Source: Sphingobacterium wenxiniae (GTDB lineage Bacteria; Bacteroidota; Bacteroidia; Sphingobacteriales; Sphingobacteriaceae). Taken from it: 64,000 bases of DNA. Of this stretch, positions 24,636 through 32,483 are shown piece by piece; within the stretch, counting starts at the first letter, position 1, and every line of letters starts with the position of its first letter. The translations under genes and the position numbers were made by a program. The DNA lies in NCBI RefSeq assembly GCF_900116225.1, contig NZ_FOZZ01000013.1:1-64000 (forward strand), read 5' to 3'. A model generated the notes under the pieces. That model searched no databases. It saw only the letters and a program-made list of their open reading frames with translations, and was not told where the DNA came from.

Positions 24636-25970
24636 ATGAGACGCAGATATACATCCACACTTTTAGTTGCTTTAGTAGCATTTTTTTCAAGTGTATTTTT
24701 TCATAAAACAACTTCCGCCCAATCATACGGATCAGTATCTTTTGACGTGTTCTATAATGAATTATCTCCTTATGGCTACTGGGATAGAGATGCTCATTAC
24801 GGGGATATTTGGTTTCCAGATGTTGATGCCAACTTCAGACCTTATGGCACCAACGGCTATTGGGCAATGACCGAGTACGGCAATACATGGGTGTCGCACT
24901 ATGATTGGGGTTGGGCTCCGTTCCACTATGGCCGTTGGGTATACACCAACTACAGAGGTTGGGGATGGATACCTGGATATGAATGGGGACCTGCATGGGT
25001 AGATTGGCGCAGTGGCGGCGGATACTACGGATGGGCGCCAATGGCTCCACGAGTAGGCGTAACAGTATCTGTCGGAGTTCCTGTTAATTTGTGGATATTC
25101 CTTCCAACCCGTCGTATCTACGACCAACATATCTATCGCCACTGGAGCTACGGGCAACGGACAGTATATAACCGCACGACAATTATCAACAATACCTATG
25201 TCGTGAACAATCACCACTACTATGGCGGACCTTCACGTCGTGACATCGAACGCAATACCGGTCGTCGGGTACTGGTAAGGGACATCCGTACTGCAGATCG
25301 TCCGGGCAGACATCAGGTAGATAAAAGATCAGTGTCTCTATATCGCCCTGACCGCGGAGCAAGCAATAGTCGTGTAACGGATAGAAATGCAGATACACGT
25401 AGCCGTGTAACTCAAAATACCAATGGACAACGCGAATTACGCATCGGCAACAACGAAAACAGCAACAGCCGGAATAGTCGTACTGCAACTGAAAACAGAA
25501 CAAATCGTCAAGGTACAACAAACAGTCGCAGGGTGGAAAATAGCAACCGCGGACAAGCTCAAGGCAACACAAGAACGGACCGTAATCGTACTTCGACAGA
25601 ACGTCCTACAGTACGCAAGGAAAGCACACAGGCGCCTACCAACCGTACCTCTGTGGAACGCAACAGCAGACAATCACAAAACGTTGAACGCAGTGCACCA
25701 CAACGTACACCAAGAGCAACGCAGCCACAACAGAATAATGACTCACGCCAAAACAATACGATACAGCGGTCTGCACCGCAGCGCAACAAATCGCGTGAGC
25801 CACAAAGACAAAACAGCGCTCCTGTTCAGGTGCACCAAGCAAGCTCACGAAGCTCTGCGCCTACGGCGAGTCGTCAAAGCTCTCCTCGAGTAGAACGTGC
25901 GGCTTCTACATCGAGAAGCCAAAGTAGTTCCTCAGGACAACAACGAGCGTCAGAACGCACAAGAAGATAA
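24636..25970 (+). CDS. Exported DUF6600-like protein with Arg/Gln/Asn/Ser-rich tail
   Basis: A 444-residue protein. The ATG at 24636 is chosen over upstream in-frame codons because it is followed directly by a signal peptide (RRRYTSTLLVALVAFFSSVFF ... TSAQ). Residues about 35-165 carry repeated Tyr/Trp/Gly motifs (YWAMTEYGNTWVSHYDWGWA, YRGWGWIPGYEWGPAWVDW) typical of the DUF6600 / YXWGXW-repeat proteins. Residues about 200-444 are low-complexity, very basic, with many R, N, S, Q and T and almost no hydrophobics. The function is unknown; a cell-surface or nucleic-acid/polyanion-binding role would fit the charge. Confidence 0.75.
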   Translation: MRRRYTSTLLVALVAFFSSVFFHKTTSAQSYGSVSFDVFYNELSPYGYWDRDAHYGDIWFPDVDANFRPYGTNGYWAMTEYGNTWVSHYDWGWAPFHYGRWVYTNYRGWGWIPGYEWGPAWVDWRSGGGYYGWAPMAPRVGVTVSVGVPVNLWIFLPTRRIYDQHIYRHWSYGQRTVYNRTTIINNTYVVNNHHYYGGPSRRDIERNTGRRVLVRDIRTADRPGRHQVDKRSVSLYRPDRGASNSRVTDRNADTRSRVTQNTNGQRELRIGNNENSNSRNSRTATENRTNRQGTTNSRRVENSNRGQAQGNTRTDRNRTSTERPTVRKESTQAPTNRTSVERNSRQSQNVERSAPQRTPRATQPQQNNDSRQNNTIQRSAPQRNKSREPQRQNSAPVQVHQASSRSSAPTASRQSSPRVERAASTSRSQSSSSGQQRASERTRR

Positions 25971-26004
25971 TAAAAGAGTCTATTTAATTTGAAACAACAA
26001 CTAT

Positions 26005-26031
26005 AGCGGATGGCCTAAAAAACCATCCGCT
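26005..26031 (+). terminator. Terminator after the DUF6600-like gene
   Basis: AGCGGATGG (26005-26013) and CCATCCGCT (26023-26031) form a 9-bp stem followed by TTTTT. Confidence 0.85.
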
Positions 26032-26091
26032 TTTTGCATTCCCTGCACAAATGCTTAACTTCACTGCTTATTTACGATAAATAGCTTGTTC

Positions 26092-27303
26092 ATGGCAGCA
26101 TTCACCTCCATTTTAGACAATGACTTCTATAAGTTCACCATGCAATTTGCTGTGGTGAAACTCTTTCCCAAAGCCCGTGCAAAGTACCAGTTCATCAACC
26201 GTGGGAAACATGAGTTTCCTGAAGGTTTCGGCGAACGCCTAAAGGAAGCCATTGCACAGATGTCTACATTGAAGCTTACATCAGCTGAGAAGATATTCCT
26301 CACGGAGAAATGCCCATACATAGATCCCACATACCTGGACTTTCTTCAAGGTTATAGATACGATCCATCGGAAGTGACTATAGCACAAGATGCCACAGAC
26401 CTGCAAGTAATTATCGAAGGCTATTGGTACCGCACGATCCTATGGGAAGTGCCTATCATGTCCTTGATCTGCGAGCTTTATTATGCAATGCTAGGAGACA
26501 ATCGTGTTCCCGACCAAGAAGTCTGTGACATCGTAACCCACAAAATGGACAAATACGATAAACTCGACATCACGATAGCCGATTTTGGCACACGCCGACG
26601 TCATTCGTATGAAGTGCACGATTTGGTTATCCGTACGCTAAAGGATCACCCTTCCAGTACATTTATCGGAACAAGCAATGTGCACCTCGCCATGAAATAC
26701 CAAACCACACCTATTGGCACGCACGCACATGAATGGTTTATGTTTCACGCTGCGAAATATGGCTACAAAATGGCGAACCTCTTGGGTTTGGAACATTGGT
26801 CAGAAGTATATCGCGGCGACTTGGGTATCGCTCTTTCTGACACCTATACCACGGAAGTGTTCTTCAAACAATTTGATAAAAAGCTATCTAAATTATTTGA
26901 TGGCGTGCGCCATGACAGTGGTGATCCATTGAACTTCGCACAGATGACCATCGACCATTATAAAGCACAGGGTATCGACCCACGAACTAAAACAATTATC
27001 TTTTCAGACGGGTTGGACTACGACAAGGTAGAGCATATCGCACATTTCTGCGAAGGTAAAATCGGATACTCTTTCGGTATCGGTACAGATTTCACCAATG
27101 ATGTTGGCCTACCGCGAATGAATATTGTATTAAAAATGGTCGAAGCCAAACCGGAAGATGGTGAATGGACAGGCGTTATCAAACTGTCGGATGAACCGAA
27201 TAAACATACCGGGCTGCAAAAAGAAATAACAATGGCCAAGGAAATATTAAAAATCGACCCTTCGACTTCGCTCAGGGTGACAAAAAGGGAGATGGAAGAC
27301 TGA
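26092..27303 (+). CDS. pncB: Nicotinate phosphoribosyltransferase with repeat-derived tail
   Basis: A 403-residue enzyme converting nicotinate and PRPP to nicotinate mononucleotide (NAD salvage). Recognised from the N-terminal LDNDFYKFTMQFAVVKLFP, the central IADFGTRRRHSYEVHDLVI, FIGTSNVHLAMKYQTTPIGTHAHEW and GVRHDSGDPLNFAQ motifs. The start is taken at ATG 26092; 26086 is an in-frame TTG. The last 15-20 codons (27250-27300) coincide with a dispersed repeat (27258-27282) and give the tail PSTSLRVTKREMED, not part of the conserved fold. Three bases separate it from the methyltransferase gene. Confidence 0.93.
   Translation: MAAFTSILDNDFYKFTMQFAVVKLFPKARAKYQFINRGKHEFPEGFGERLKEAIAQMSTLKLTSAEKIFLTEKCPYIDPTYLDFLQGYRYDPSEVTIAQDATDLQVIIEGYWYRTILWEVPIMSLICELYYAMLGDNRVPDQEVCDIVTHKMDKYDKLDITIADFGTRRRHSYEVHDLVIRTLKDHPSSTFIGTSNVHLAMKYQTTPIGTHAHEWFMFHAAKYGYKMANLLGLEHWSEVYRGDLGIALSDTYTTEVFFKQFDKKLSKLFDGVRHDSGDPLNFAQMTIDHYKAQGIDPRTKTIIFSDGLDYDKVEHIAHFCEGKIGYSFGIGTDFTNDVGLPRMNIVLKMVEAKPEDGEWTGVIKLSDEPNKHTGLQKEITMAKEILKIDPSTSLRVTKREMED
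27258..27282. repeat. Repeat arm inside the 3' end of pncB
   Basis: CCCTTCGACTTCGCTCAGGG plus TGACA is a single arm of the dispersed element seen with two arms at 10829-10919. It has become coding sequence here. Confidence 0.7.
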
Positions 27304-27305
27304 AT

Positions 27306-28007
27306 ATGGAACGTGATGTATACGGTGAAGCACTATATGACTTTCATTCGCTTCAAGAATTAAAAGAACCTTTGCTACTACATAGCAGCTATGGCGACAT
27401 CGAGGAAATGCCGATAGAAGTTTTTTTTCGTGACGAGGAAGATTTTCCCGAATTGGAACATATCGCTTTAGCTTTATGCGACGGACATGTTCTTGACGTG
27501 GGGGCTGGCGTAGGAAGCCATGTCTTGCATTTGCAATCGAAGGGATTTAACGTTGATGCCTTGGAACTTTCCCATTCCGCATGCCAGATTATGAAACAAC
27601 GGGGCGTCCGCCACATCATCCAAAAGGACTTTTTTGAGCTTACGGAAGGCAAATACGACACCCTGCTTTTCCTGATGAATGGTATCGGCCTTGCTGGCTC
27701 GATCGATGGTTTCCGCCAATTACTCTGTCATAGCAAGACCTTGCTATCCGACAAAGGGCAATTGCTGTTCGACTCTTCGGACATTAGTTACCTCTACGAA
27801 GAATACCGCATCCAAAAACCGGAACATTACTTGGGCGAAATCCATTTTCAGTACGAATATAAAGGAACTATGGGTCAACCTTTCCAATGGTTATACATCG
27901 ATCAGCAGGAACTTATCCGTATCGCACATGAAGAAGGCTGGGTAGTACAGATCCTATTTGAAGATGACAATGACCAGTATCTGGTGCGAATGGAACCGAG
28001 AAAGTAA
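27306..28007 (+). CDS. Class I SAM-dependent methyltransferase
   Basis: A 233-residue protein with a Rossmann-type SAM site: HVLDVGAGVGSHVLHLQSKGFNVDALELS at residues 62-90 (motif I GAGVG) and YDTLLFLMNGIGLAGSID as motif post-II. The substrate is unknown. It starts 3 bp after pncB and is likely co-transcribed with it; the region to 28012 is only 4 bp, so it is convergent and nearly overlapping with the next gene, with no terminator between them. Confidence 0.8.
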   Translation: MERDVYGEALYDFHSLQELKEPLLLHSSYGDIEEMPIEVFFRDEEDFPELEHIALALCDGHVLDVGAGVGSHVLHLQSKGFNVDALELSHSACQIMKQRGVRHIIQKDFFELTEGKYDTLLFLMNGIGLAGSIDGFRQLLCHSKTLLSDKGQLLFDSSDISYLYEEYRIQKPEHYLGEIHFQYEYKGTMGQPFQWLYIDQQELIRIAHEEGWVVQILFEDDNDQYLVRMEPRK

Positions 28008-28011
28008 TACC

Positions 28012-28641
28012 CTACCGTACTAAAAATTTTATTGGTGTTGTCCAAGCGCTGCTACCATGGCCATTTGTCGCACGAACCTTGAAAAAGATATATTTCCCAG
28101 GCAAGAAACCGGACTTATACGCTTTAAATGATTTTGTACGCATCTCTATTTCACCCCATATTGGCTCATATTGCTGATCGACTTGCGTCGCAAAACAATA
28201 CTCATATATCATATCTCGTCCAACAGGTTGAAAACCAAATGCAACTTCTCCACTAACGCGCCCATCACACACAAAGGGATTGGCAGGAACATCAGGCGCT
28301 GTACCTTTTCGTTTTTTTGCCAATACCGGAAATCCCGAACTATAGAGTTTCGGCAAGTTTCCATCACTAACCTCATTGACATAGTTAACTAATTCCTGCA
28401 ACAAAACACACAATACCTTCATACTTTCTCTCCGTTGAGCTTTTATAATTCGGCTCCCTCCAACAGCAGCAATGACCAGATCGCTATACTCGGCATAAGC
28501 TTTCTCAATCTCGCACAGTACCGGACGAGGTTGCGTAAACACCGTTGATGACTGCATGCATTTTATAATATGCGCAGCTCTAACAAGTAGTTTTTCATCG
28601 GTATAGCGAATGAAGCCTGCCTTTGCACGTATATATTTCAT
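28012..28641 (-). CDS. Hypothetical protein with fibronectin type III-like C-terminus
   Basis: A 209-residue protein without signal peptide. Residues about 1-105 are helical with many charged residues (KYIRAKAGFIRYTDEKLLVRAAHIIK). Residues about 115-209 read like a fibronectin type III fold (GTAPDVPANPFVCDGRV ... GKYIFFKVRATNGHGSSAWTTPIKFLV). I recognise no specific family function. It is convergent with the methyltransferase gene. Confidence 0.55.
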   Translation of the reverse strand: MKYIRAKAGFIRYTDEKLLVRAAHIIKCMQSSTVFTQPRPVLCEIEKAYAEYSDLVIAAVGGSRIIKAQRRESMKVLCVLLQELVNYVNEVSDGNLPKLYSSGFPVLAKKRKGTAPDVPANPFVCDGRVSGEVAFGFQPVGRDMIYEYCFATQVDQQYEPIWGEIEMRTKSFKAYKSGFLPGKYIFFKVRATNGHGSSAWTTPIKFLVR

Positions 28642-29571
28642 GGCAAAAAAATAAAGCTATTTATAATTGGATAAATATCCTCTTTACCCGAAGATACAAA
28701 ACAATAATAACAATCTACATACTACGCTCCACCACATACAGCAGAGCACTGTGTATATACTTATTACCAATCAGGATGAACAACACCTCATGTACAATTG
28801 CTTTCCACAACATGACAATATACCCATACACACTGTAATACGTCATGTCTACGAGCTCAACTGTCAATTGCACAGTGTATAGAGTCCTTTTCTTGCTGTA
28901 CCTATTCTAAGCAAGGGATGCAATAGACTTTATTATAACCTACACATTCATAGAGACACTGTACAGTGTCTTGGTTATTTTGCTACGTAACATGCTTTTA
29001 AAGAAAGGTAAATTTCTACAGAAGAATATTGATTTCACCTTAAATTAAATAGCGAACTGCAATTTGTATGCTGTTGCCATATAAACGACACTAGACTTTA
29101 TCGTTCTGTATGTAAAATATACTCGAATCCATAATGACAACAACAAAAACTGAATTGACTTAAAGGTAACTTTCCTGTACTATGCAAAAATGTCATATAT
29201 CACCAAGAAAAAGATCTTTGCACGAATCTAAAACACAACTGTCTTTTTGTTAACTCCCTTTGACTTTGTTGTAATGTATGTTGTCTTTGTTTCCATGTTA
29301 CGTAGAAATAGGTTCGCATTATATTAGCGAAATAGCCTGTGTTGGGTGATTTATGGACTACTCTTACTATCTGTAGTTTTGAACATAGCGATTACTAAGG
29401 GTAATAAAATAATATGAATGGAGTTTAATTTCTACTTCATGAATAAAGTTCTTAGACTTCTTACTGGTGCAAGCCTGTGGCTTGTATCCATTTTCAACAA
29501 GTTACACTTAGATCTACAAACAGTTATACAGGGCACACGCGAAACGCGTGCGCCCGCATAGGGAAAAGATA
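28642..29571. other. AT-rich non-coding region of about 930 bp
   Basis: No convincing gene on either strand; the open frames here are short and lack family features or good starts. The stretch holds an 18-bp perfect palindrome (28954-28971, AGACACTGTACAGTGTCT), several related CACTGT/ACAGTG words (28742-28990), and a 12-bp inverted pair CTACGTAACATG (28983-28994) / CATGTTACGTAG (29294-29305) bounding about 320 bp. A hairpin with CAAGCC/GGCTTG arms lies near 29470 and a GC-rich one (GGGCACACGC/GCGTGCGCCC) at 29531-29555. Confidence 0.6.
28954..28971. repeat. 18-bp perfect palindrome
   Basis: AGACACTGTACAGTGTCT, self-complementary without spacer, in the non-coding region upstream of the fibronectin-like gene. 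It could be an operator for a dimeric regulator. Confidence 0.6.
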
Positions 29572-29613
29572 ATAACAGAAGAAGGCTTGCGTTTGCAAGC
29601 CTTCTTCTGTTAT
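29572..29613 (-). terminator. Terminator hairpin downstream of serS
   Basis: A perfect 19-bp stem (29572-29590 with 29595-29613) with loop GTTT; 12 bp after the serS stop codon. No long T run follows, so it may act mainly as a 3' stabiliser or belong to a dispersed repeat. Confidence 0.75.
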
Positions 29614-29624
29614 GTATACCTTTT

Positions 29625-30896
29625 TTAGTCTATCCATTCAAAACCAGTGTAAGGCACTAATACCGCTGGAATACGTATCCCTTTCTCCGTTTGGTTATTT
29701 TCCAAGATGGAAGCTACAATACGCGGTAAGGCTAAAGCTGAACCATTCAAGGTATGCGCCAACTGCATTTTACCTTCTGCATTTTTAAAGCGCACCTTCA
29801 AGCGGTTAGACTGGTACGTCTCGAAATTGGATGCCGAAGAGACTTCCAACCAACGCTCTTGTGCTGCACTGAATACCTCCATATCATAAGTCAACGCAGA
29901 AGTGAAGCTCATATCGCCACCGCATAAACGCAATACACGATAAGGCAACTCCAATTTCTGCAAAAGCCCTTGGATATATTGGCTCATTTCTTCCAACACT
30001 TCGTAGGATTTATCCGGATGTACGATCTGTACCGTCTCTACTTTATCAAACTGGTGCAACCTATTCAAACCACGCACGTGCGCACCATAAGAACCGGCTT
30101 CCCTACGGAAACAAGGGGTATAAGCCGAATGTTTGATAGGAAACTGCTCTTCCTTCACGATCACATCACGATAAAGATTGGTAACAGGAACTTCTGCCGT
30201 CGGTATCAAGTACAAATCATCACCGGTTACATGGTACATCTGCCCCTCTTTATCCGGCAGCTGTCCAGTAGCAAATGCCGAAGCTTCGTTCACCACAACA
30301 GGCACTTGCACCTCGTTATATCCCGCTTCTGCCGCTTGATCCAAGAAGAAATTAATCAACGCTCGTTGCAAACGCGCACCCTTTCCCTTATAGACCGGAA
30401 AACCAGCACCGGTTACTTTTACACCCAATTCCAAATCCACAATATCGTATTTGTTCAACAACTCCCAATGAGGCAAGGCCCCTTCCGGAAGAGCAGGAAC
30501 TGATCCATACTCTAAGACCACTTCGTTATCTTCTGCCGAAACACCTGTAGGAACAGAAGCATGCGGCAAGTTAGGCAACTGTACAATCTTTTCGTTCAAC
30601 TCCTGCTCTATAGCAGAAAGCTCCTCGGTCAATTCCTTCACTTGTTCCTTATATCCCGAGGATTTCGACTTAACGGCTTCGGCTTCTTCTTTCTTGCCTT
30701 GACGCATTAAATCTCCAATCTGCTTAGCAGCAGCATTGGCTTCGGCTGCAATCGTATCCGACTCGTTCTGAATCTTACGGCGCGAATCATCCAATTGGAT
30801 TACGGCATCAACCAACGCCACATCCTTAAAATTCTTCACCGCCAATCGTTCGATTACGGCATCCCTATTTTCACGGATATAAGATAACTGTAACAT
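29625..30896 (-). CDS. serS: Serine--tRNA ligase
   Basis: A 423-residue class II synthetase. The start is ATG at 30896 (MLQLSYIRENRDAVIERL), the family's usual beginning; the frame stays open 18 codons upstream. The N-terminal long coiled-coil arm spans about 25-110; the catalytic core has motif 2 (PCFRREAGSYGAHVRGLNRLHQF) and motif 3 (NGSALALPRIVASILENNQ). It charges tRNA-Ser. A TATCTTTG promoter box lies 25 bp upstream. Confidence 0.95.
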   Translation of the reverse strand: MLQLSYIRENRDAVIERLAVKNFKDVALVDAVIQLDDSRRKIQNESDTIAAEANAAAKQIGDLMRQGKKEEAEAVKSKSSGYKEQVKELTEELSAIEQELNEKIVQLPNLPHASVPTGVSAEDNEVVLEYGSVPALPEGALPHWELLNKYDIVDLELGVKVTGAGFPVYKGKGARLQRALINFFLDQAAEAGYNEVQVPVVVNEASAFATGQLPDKEGQMYHVTGDDLYLIPTAEVPVTNLYRDVIVKEEQFPIKHSAYTPCFRREAGSYGAHVRGLNRLHQFDKVETVQIVHPDKSYEVLEEMSQYIQGLLQKLELPYRVLRLCGGDMSFTSALTYDMEVFSAAQERWLEVSSASNFETYQSNRLKVRFKNAEGKMQLAHTLNGSALALPRIVASILENNQTEKGIRIPAVLVPYTGFEWID

Positions 30897-30920
30897 ATAT
30901 GAATAAATATTTTGAAAAGG

Positions 30921-30953
30921 CAAAGATAAGAAGTGTAATCGACAACACACAAC
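30921..30953 (-). promoter_or_regulatory. Bacteroidota-type promoter of serS
   Basis: Minus-strand TATCTTTG (30921-30928) with GTTG 21 bp further upstream (30950-30953). Predicted transcription start about 18 bases before the serS start codon. Confidence 0.6.
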
Positions 30954-31103
30954 TTTACAAAAACACTAACATAAAAACTTATTTGATATTAAAAATTCAG
31001 TAAAACATATTGTTTAATCAAAAAATCACATATATTTGAATATGGTTTTTAATTTTTAACAATAAATTCATATACAACTTACCTAAAGTTCATAAAAACC
31101 TGG

Positions 31104-31111
31104 TAAGTTTG
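31104..31111 (+). promoter_or_regulatory. TAnnTTTG box upstream of the 31-codon ORF
   Basis: TAAGTTTG, 28 bp before the ATG at 31140. The expected -33 position has no TTTG. Confidence 0.35.
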
Positions 31112-31139
31112 TATCAACAATAAAAAAAATAGAAAGAAT

Positions 31140-31235
31140 ATGATTAAAGATGTCGAAACATTAGAATTAGAAAACCGCATAGAGCTTTATGAGTTAGTCT
31201 ATGACGGTGATGACCATGTATGTCTGGAAGATTAG
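31140..31235 (+). CDS. Possible 31-residue acidic peptide
   Basis: ATG at 31140 begins a 31-codon frame (MIKDVETLELENRIELYELV then YDGDDHVCLED). It is preceded by a purine-rich AGAAAGAAT and a TAAGTTTG box, and followed at once by a hairpin TTCCCCCG/CGGGGGAA (31236-31257). About a third of the residues are Asp or Glu and there is one Cys near the end. The coding signal is modest and I do not recognise a family; it may be a small regulatory protein, a peptide precursor or chance. Confidence 0.35.
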   Translation: MIKDVETLELENRIELYELVYDGDDHVCLED

Positions 31236-31257
31236 TTCCCCCGACCCTACGGGGGAA
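31236..31257 (+). terminator. Hairpin after the 31-codon ORF
   Basis: TTCCCCCG (31236-31243) and CGGGGGAA (31250-31257) form an 8-bp stem with loop ACCCTA, directly after the TAG stop. No strong T run follows. Confidence 0.5.
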
Positions 31258-31356
31258 TTAAATTCTTACTCAATTCTTCTCGCCTCACCCTCTCTTCTTC
31301 TGTTTATCCTTACCTTTTTCTCTTTACTTAGCTATACAATACTCAATACTATTTCC

Positions 31357-31364
31357 TACCTTTG
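31357..31364 (+). promoter_or_regulatory. TAnnTTTG box abutting rsmI
   Basis: TACCTTTG ends 3 bases before the start ATG at 31368. A leaderless or near-leaderless transcript is implied. Confidence 0.5.
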
Positions 31365-31367
31365 AGC

Positions 31368-32033
31368 ATGCTTTATTTAGTGCCCACGCCTATTGGTAAT
31401 CTGGAGGATATGACCTTCCGCGCCATCCGAATATTGAAGGAGGCTGATTTGATTTTGGCAGAAGATACACGGACAAGCGCTCCGTTGCTGAAACATTTCG
31501 GTATCGAAAAGAAAGTATTTGCCCACCATCAGCACAACGAGCATAAAGCCGTTGCTGAAATCATCAAATTTTTAAAAGAAGGGCAACAAATCGCCTTGAT
31601 TTCTGATGCAGGAACACCAGCTATCTCTGATCCGGGTTTTTTGTTGGTGCGTGAGGCCATCAAAGAAGGATTGGACATACAATGTCTCCCTGGAGCTACA
31701 GCATTTGTACCGGCTTTGGTAAATTCGGGTTTGCCAAACGATCGTTTTTGCTTTGAAGGCTTCTTACCGGTAAAAAAAGGAAGACAAACCCGCATGAAAC
31801 AATTAACAGAAGAGACCCGCACGATGGTGTTCTACGAATCGCCACACCGCATTCTAAAAACCATTGACGAATTTATACAGTATTTCGGTGCAGACAGACA
31901 AGCATCCATTTCACGTGAGTTGAGTAAAATATACGAGGAAACAGTACGTGGAACATTACAGGAATTAAAATTACATTTTGAAAACAACCCTGTTAAGGGA
32001 GAATTTGTATTTTGTGTAGCAGGGAGCTCTTAA
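31368..32033 (+). CDS. rsmI: 16S rRNA (cytidine(1402)-2'-O)-methyltransferase
   Basis: A 221-residue tetrapyrrole-methylase-fold enzyme methylating the ribose of C1402. Motifs: YLVPTPIGNLEDMTFRAIRIL at the N-terminus, ALISDAGTPAISDPGFLLV and LPGATAFVPALVNSGLPNDRFCFEGFLP. I place the start at ATG 31368 because the in-frame TTG at 31362 lies within the TACCTTTG promoter box. It is shorter than E. coli RsmI at the C-terminus, as is usual in Bacteroidota. Confidence 0.93.
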   Translation: MLYLVPTPIGNLEDMTFRAIRILKEADLILAEDTRTSAPLLKHFGIEKKVFAHHQHNEHKAVAEIIKFLKEGQQIALISDAGTPAISDPGFLLVREAIKEGLDIQCLPGATAFVPALVNSGLPNDRFCFEGFLPVKKGRQTRMKQLTEETRTMVFYESPHRILKTIDEFIQYFGADRQASISRELSKIYEETVRGTLQELKLHFENNPVKGEFVFCVAGSS

Positions 32034-32051
32034 AGGCATTATCTTGTTTGC

Positions 32052-32078
32052 CGTCATTGCGAAGGATGAAGCAATCTG
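32052..32078. repeat. Left half of the split CGTCATTGCG repeat (copy 4)
   Basis: Outer block CGTCATTGCG (32052-32061) and inner block GAAGCAATCTG (32068-32078). Its inverted partner lies at 32412-32444; the GIY-YIG gene fills the space between. Confidence 0.85.
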
Positions 32079-32099
32079 GCAAACAGTTTTAAGTTAAAG

Positions 32100-32402
32100 A
32101 TGGAAAGAGGAGGATGTGTTTATATTATGACAAATAATCGTTGTACCGTTCTATATACAGGGGTAACATCAGATTTACAGTCTCGTATGTATGAACATCA
32201 ACATAAAATTCATCCTAACGGATTTACAAACAAATACAAGGTGAACAGACTCGTTTATTATCGTTTTTTCCCAAATATTGAAGAAACCATATCCGAAGAG
32301 AAAAGGCTAAAAGGAGGAAGTAGACACCAAAAGATAAGATTAATTGAAGAACTAAACCCTAATTGGGATGACTTATACGAGAAAGAGGTAAAACTATGGT
32401 AA
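32100..32402 (+). CDS. GIY-YIG nuclease family protein embedded in a palindromic repeat
   Basis: A 100-residue single-domain protein. The GIY motif appears as CVYIMTN (residues 6-12) and the YIG motif as VLYTGVTSDLQSRMYEH (17-33) with the catalytic Arg; the family's FTNKYKVNRLVYYR strand follows, and the catalytic Glu is expected in the helix EETISEEKRLKG (61-72). It belongs to the small UPF0213/YhbQ-like group. It starts 22 bp after the left half and ends 10 bp before the right half of a dispersed inverted repeat, of which three other copies in the window have no gene inside. This placement suggests the protein and repeat form one unit. Confidence 0.88.
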   Translation: MERGGCVYIMTNNRCTVLYTGVTSDLQSRMYEHQHKIHPNGFTNKYKVNRLVYYRFFPNIEETISEEKRLKGGSRHQKIRLIEELNPNWDDLYEKEVKLW

Positions 32403-32411
32403 GGAAAAATA

Positions 32412-32444
32412 CAGATTGCTTCGTCGTACCTCCTCGCAATGACG
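32412..32444. repeat. Right half of the split CGTCATTGCG repeat (copy 4)
   Basis: Inner block CAGATTGCTTC (32412-32422) and outer block CGCAATGACG (32435-32444), inverted relative to 32052-32078. Confidence 0.85.
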
Positions 32445-32483
32445 TGTTTTTCAAACAACAATTGGACATTAAAAAATAAAAAA

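Noticed and set aside
28667-28882. Plus-strand 71-codon frame in the empty region
   Set aside because: No signal or family pattern, composition like the surrounding AT-rich non-coding DNA.
29531-29555. GC-rich hairpin GGGCACACGC / GCGTGCGCCC as terminator
   Set aside because: One mismatch, no T run, and further from serS than the stronger 29572-29613 hairpin; more likely another repeat.
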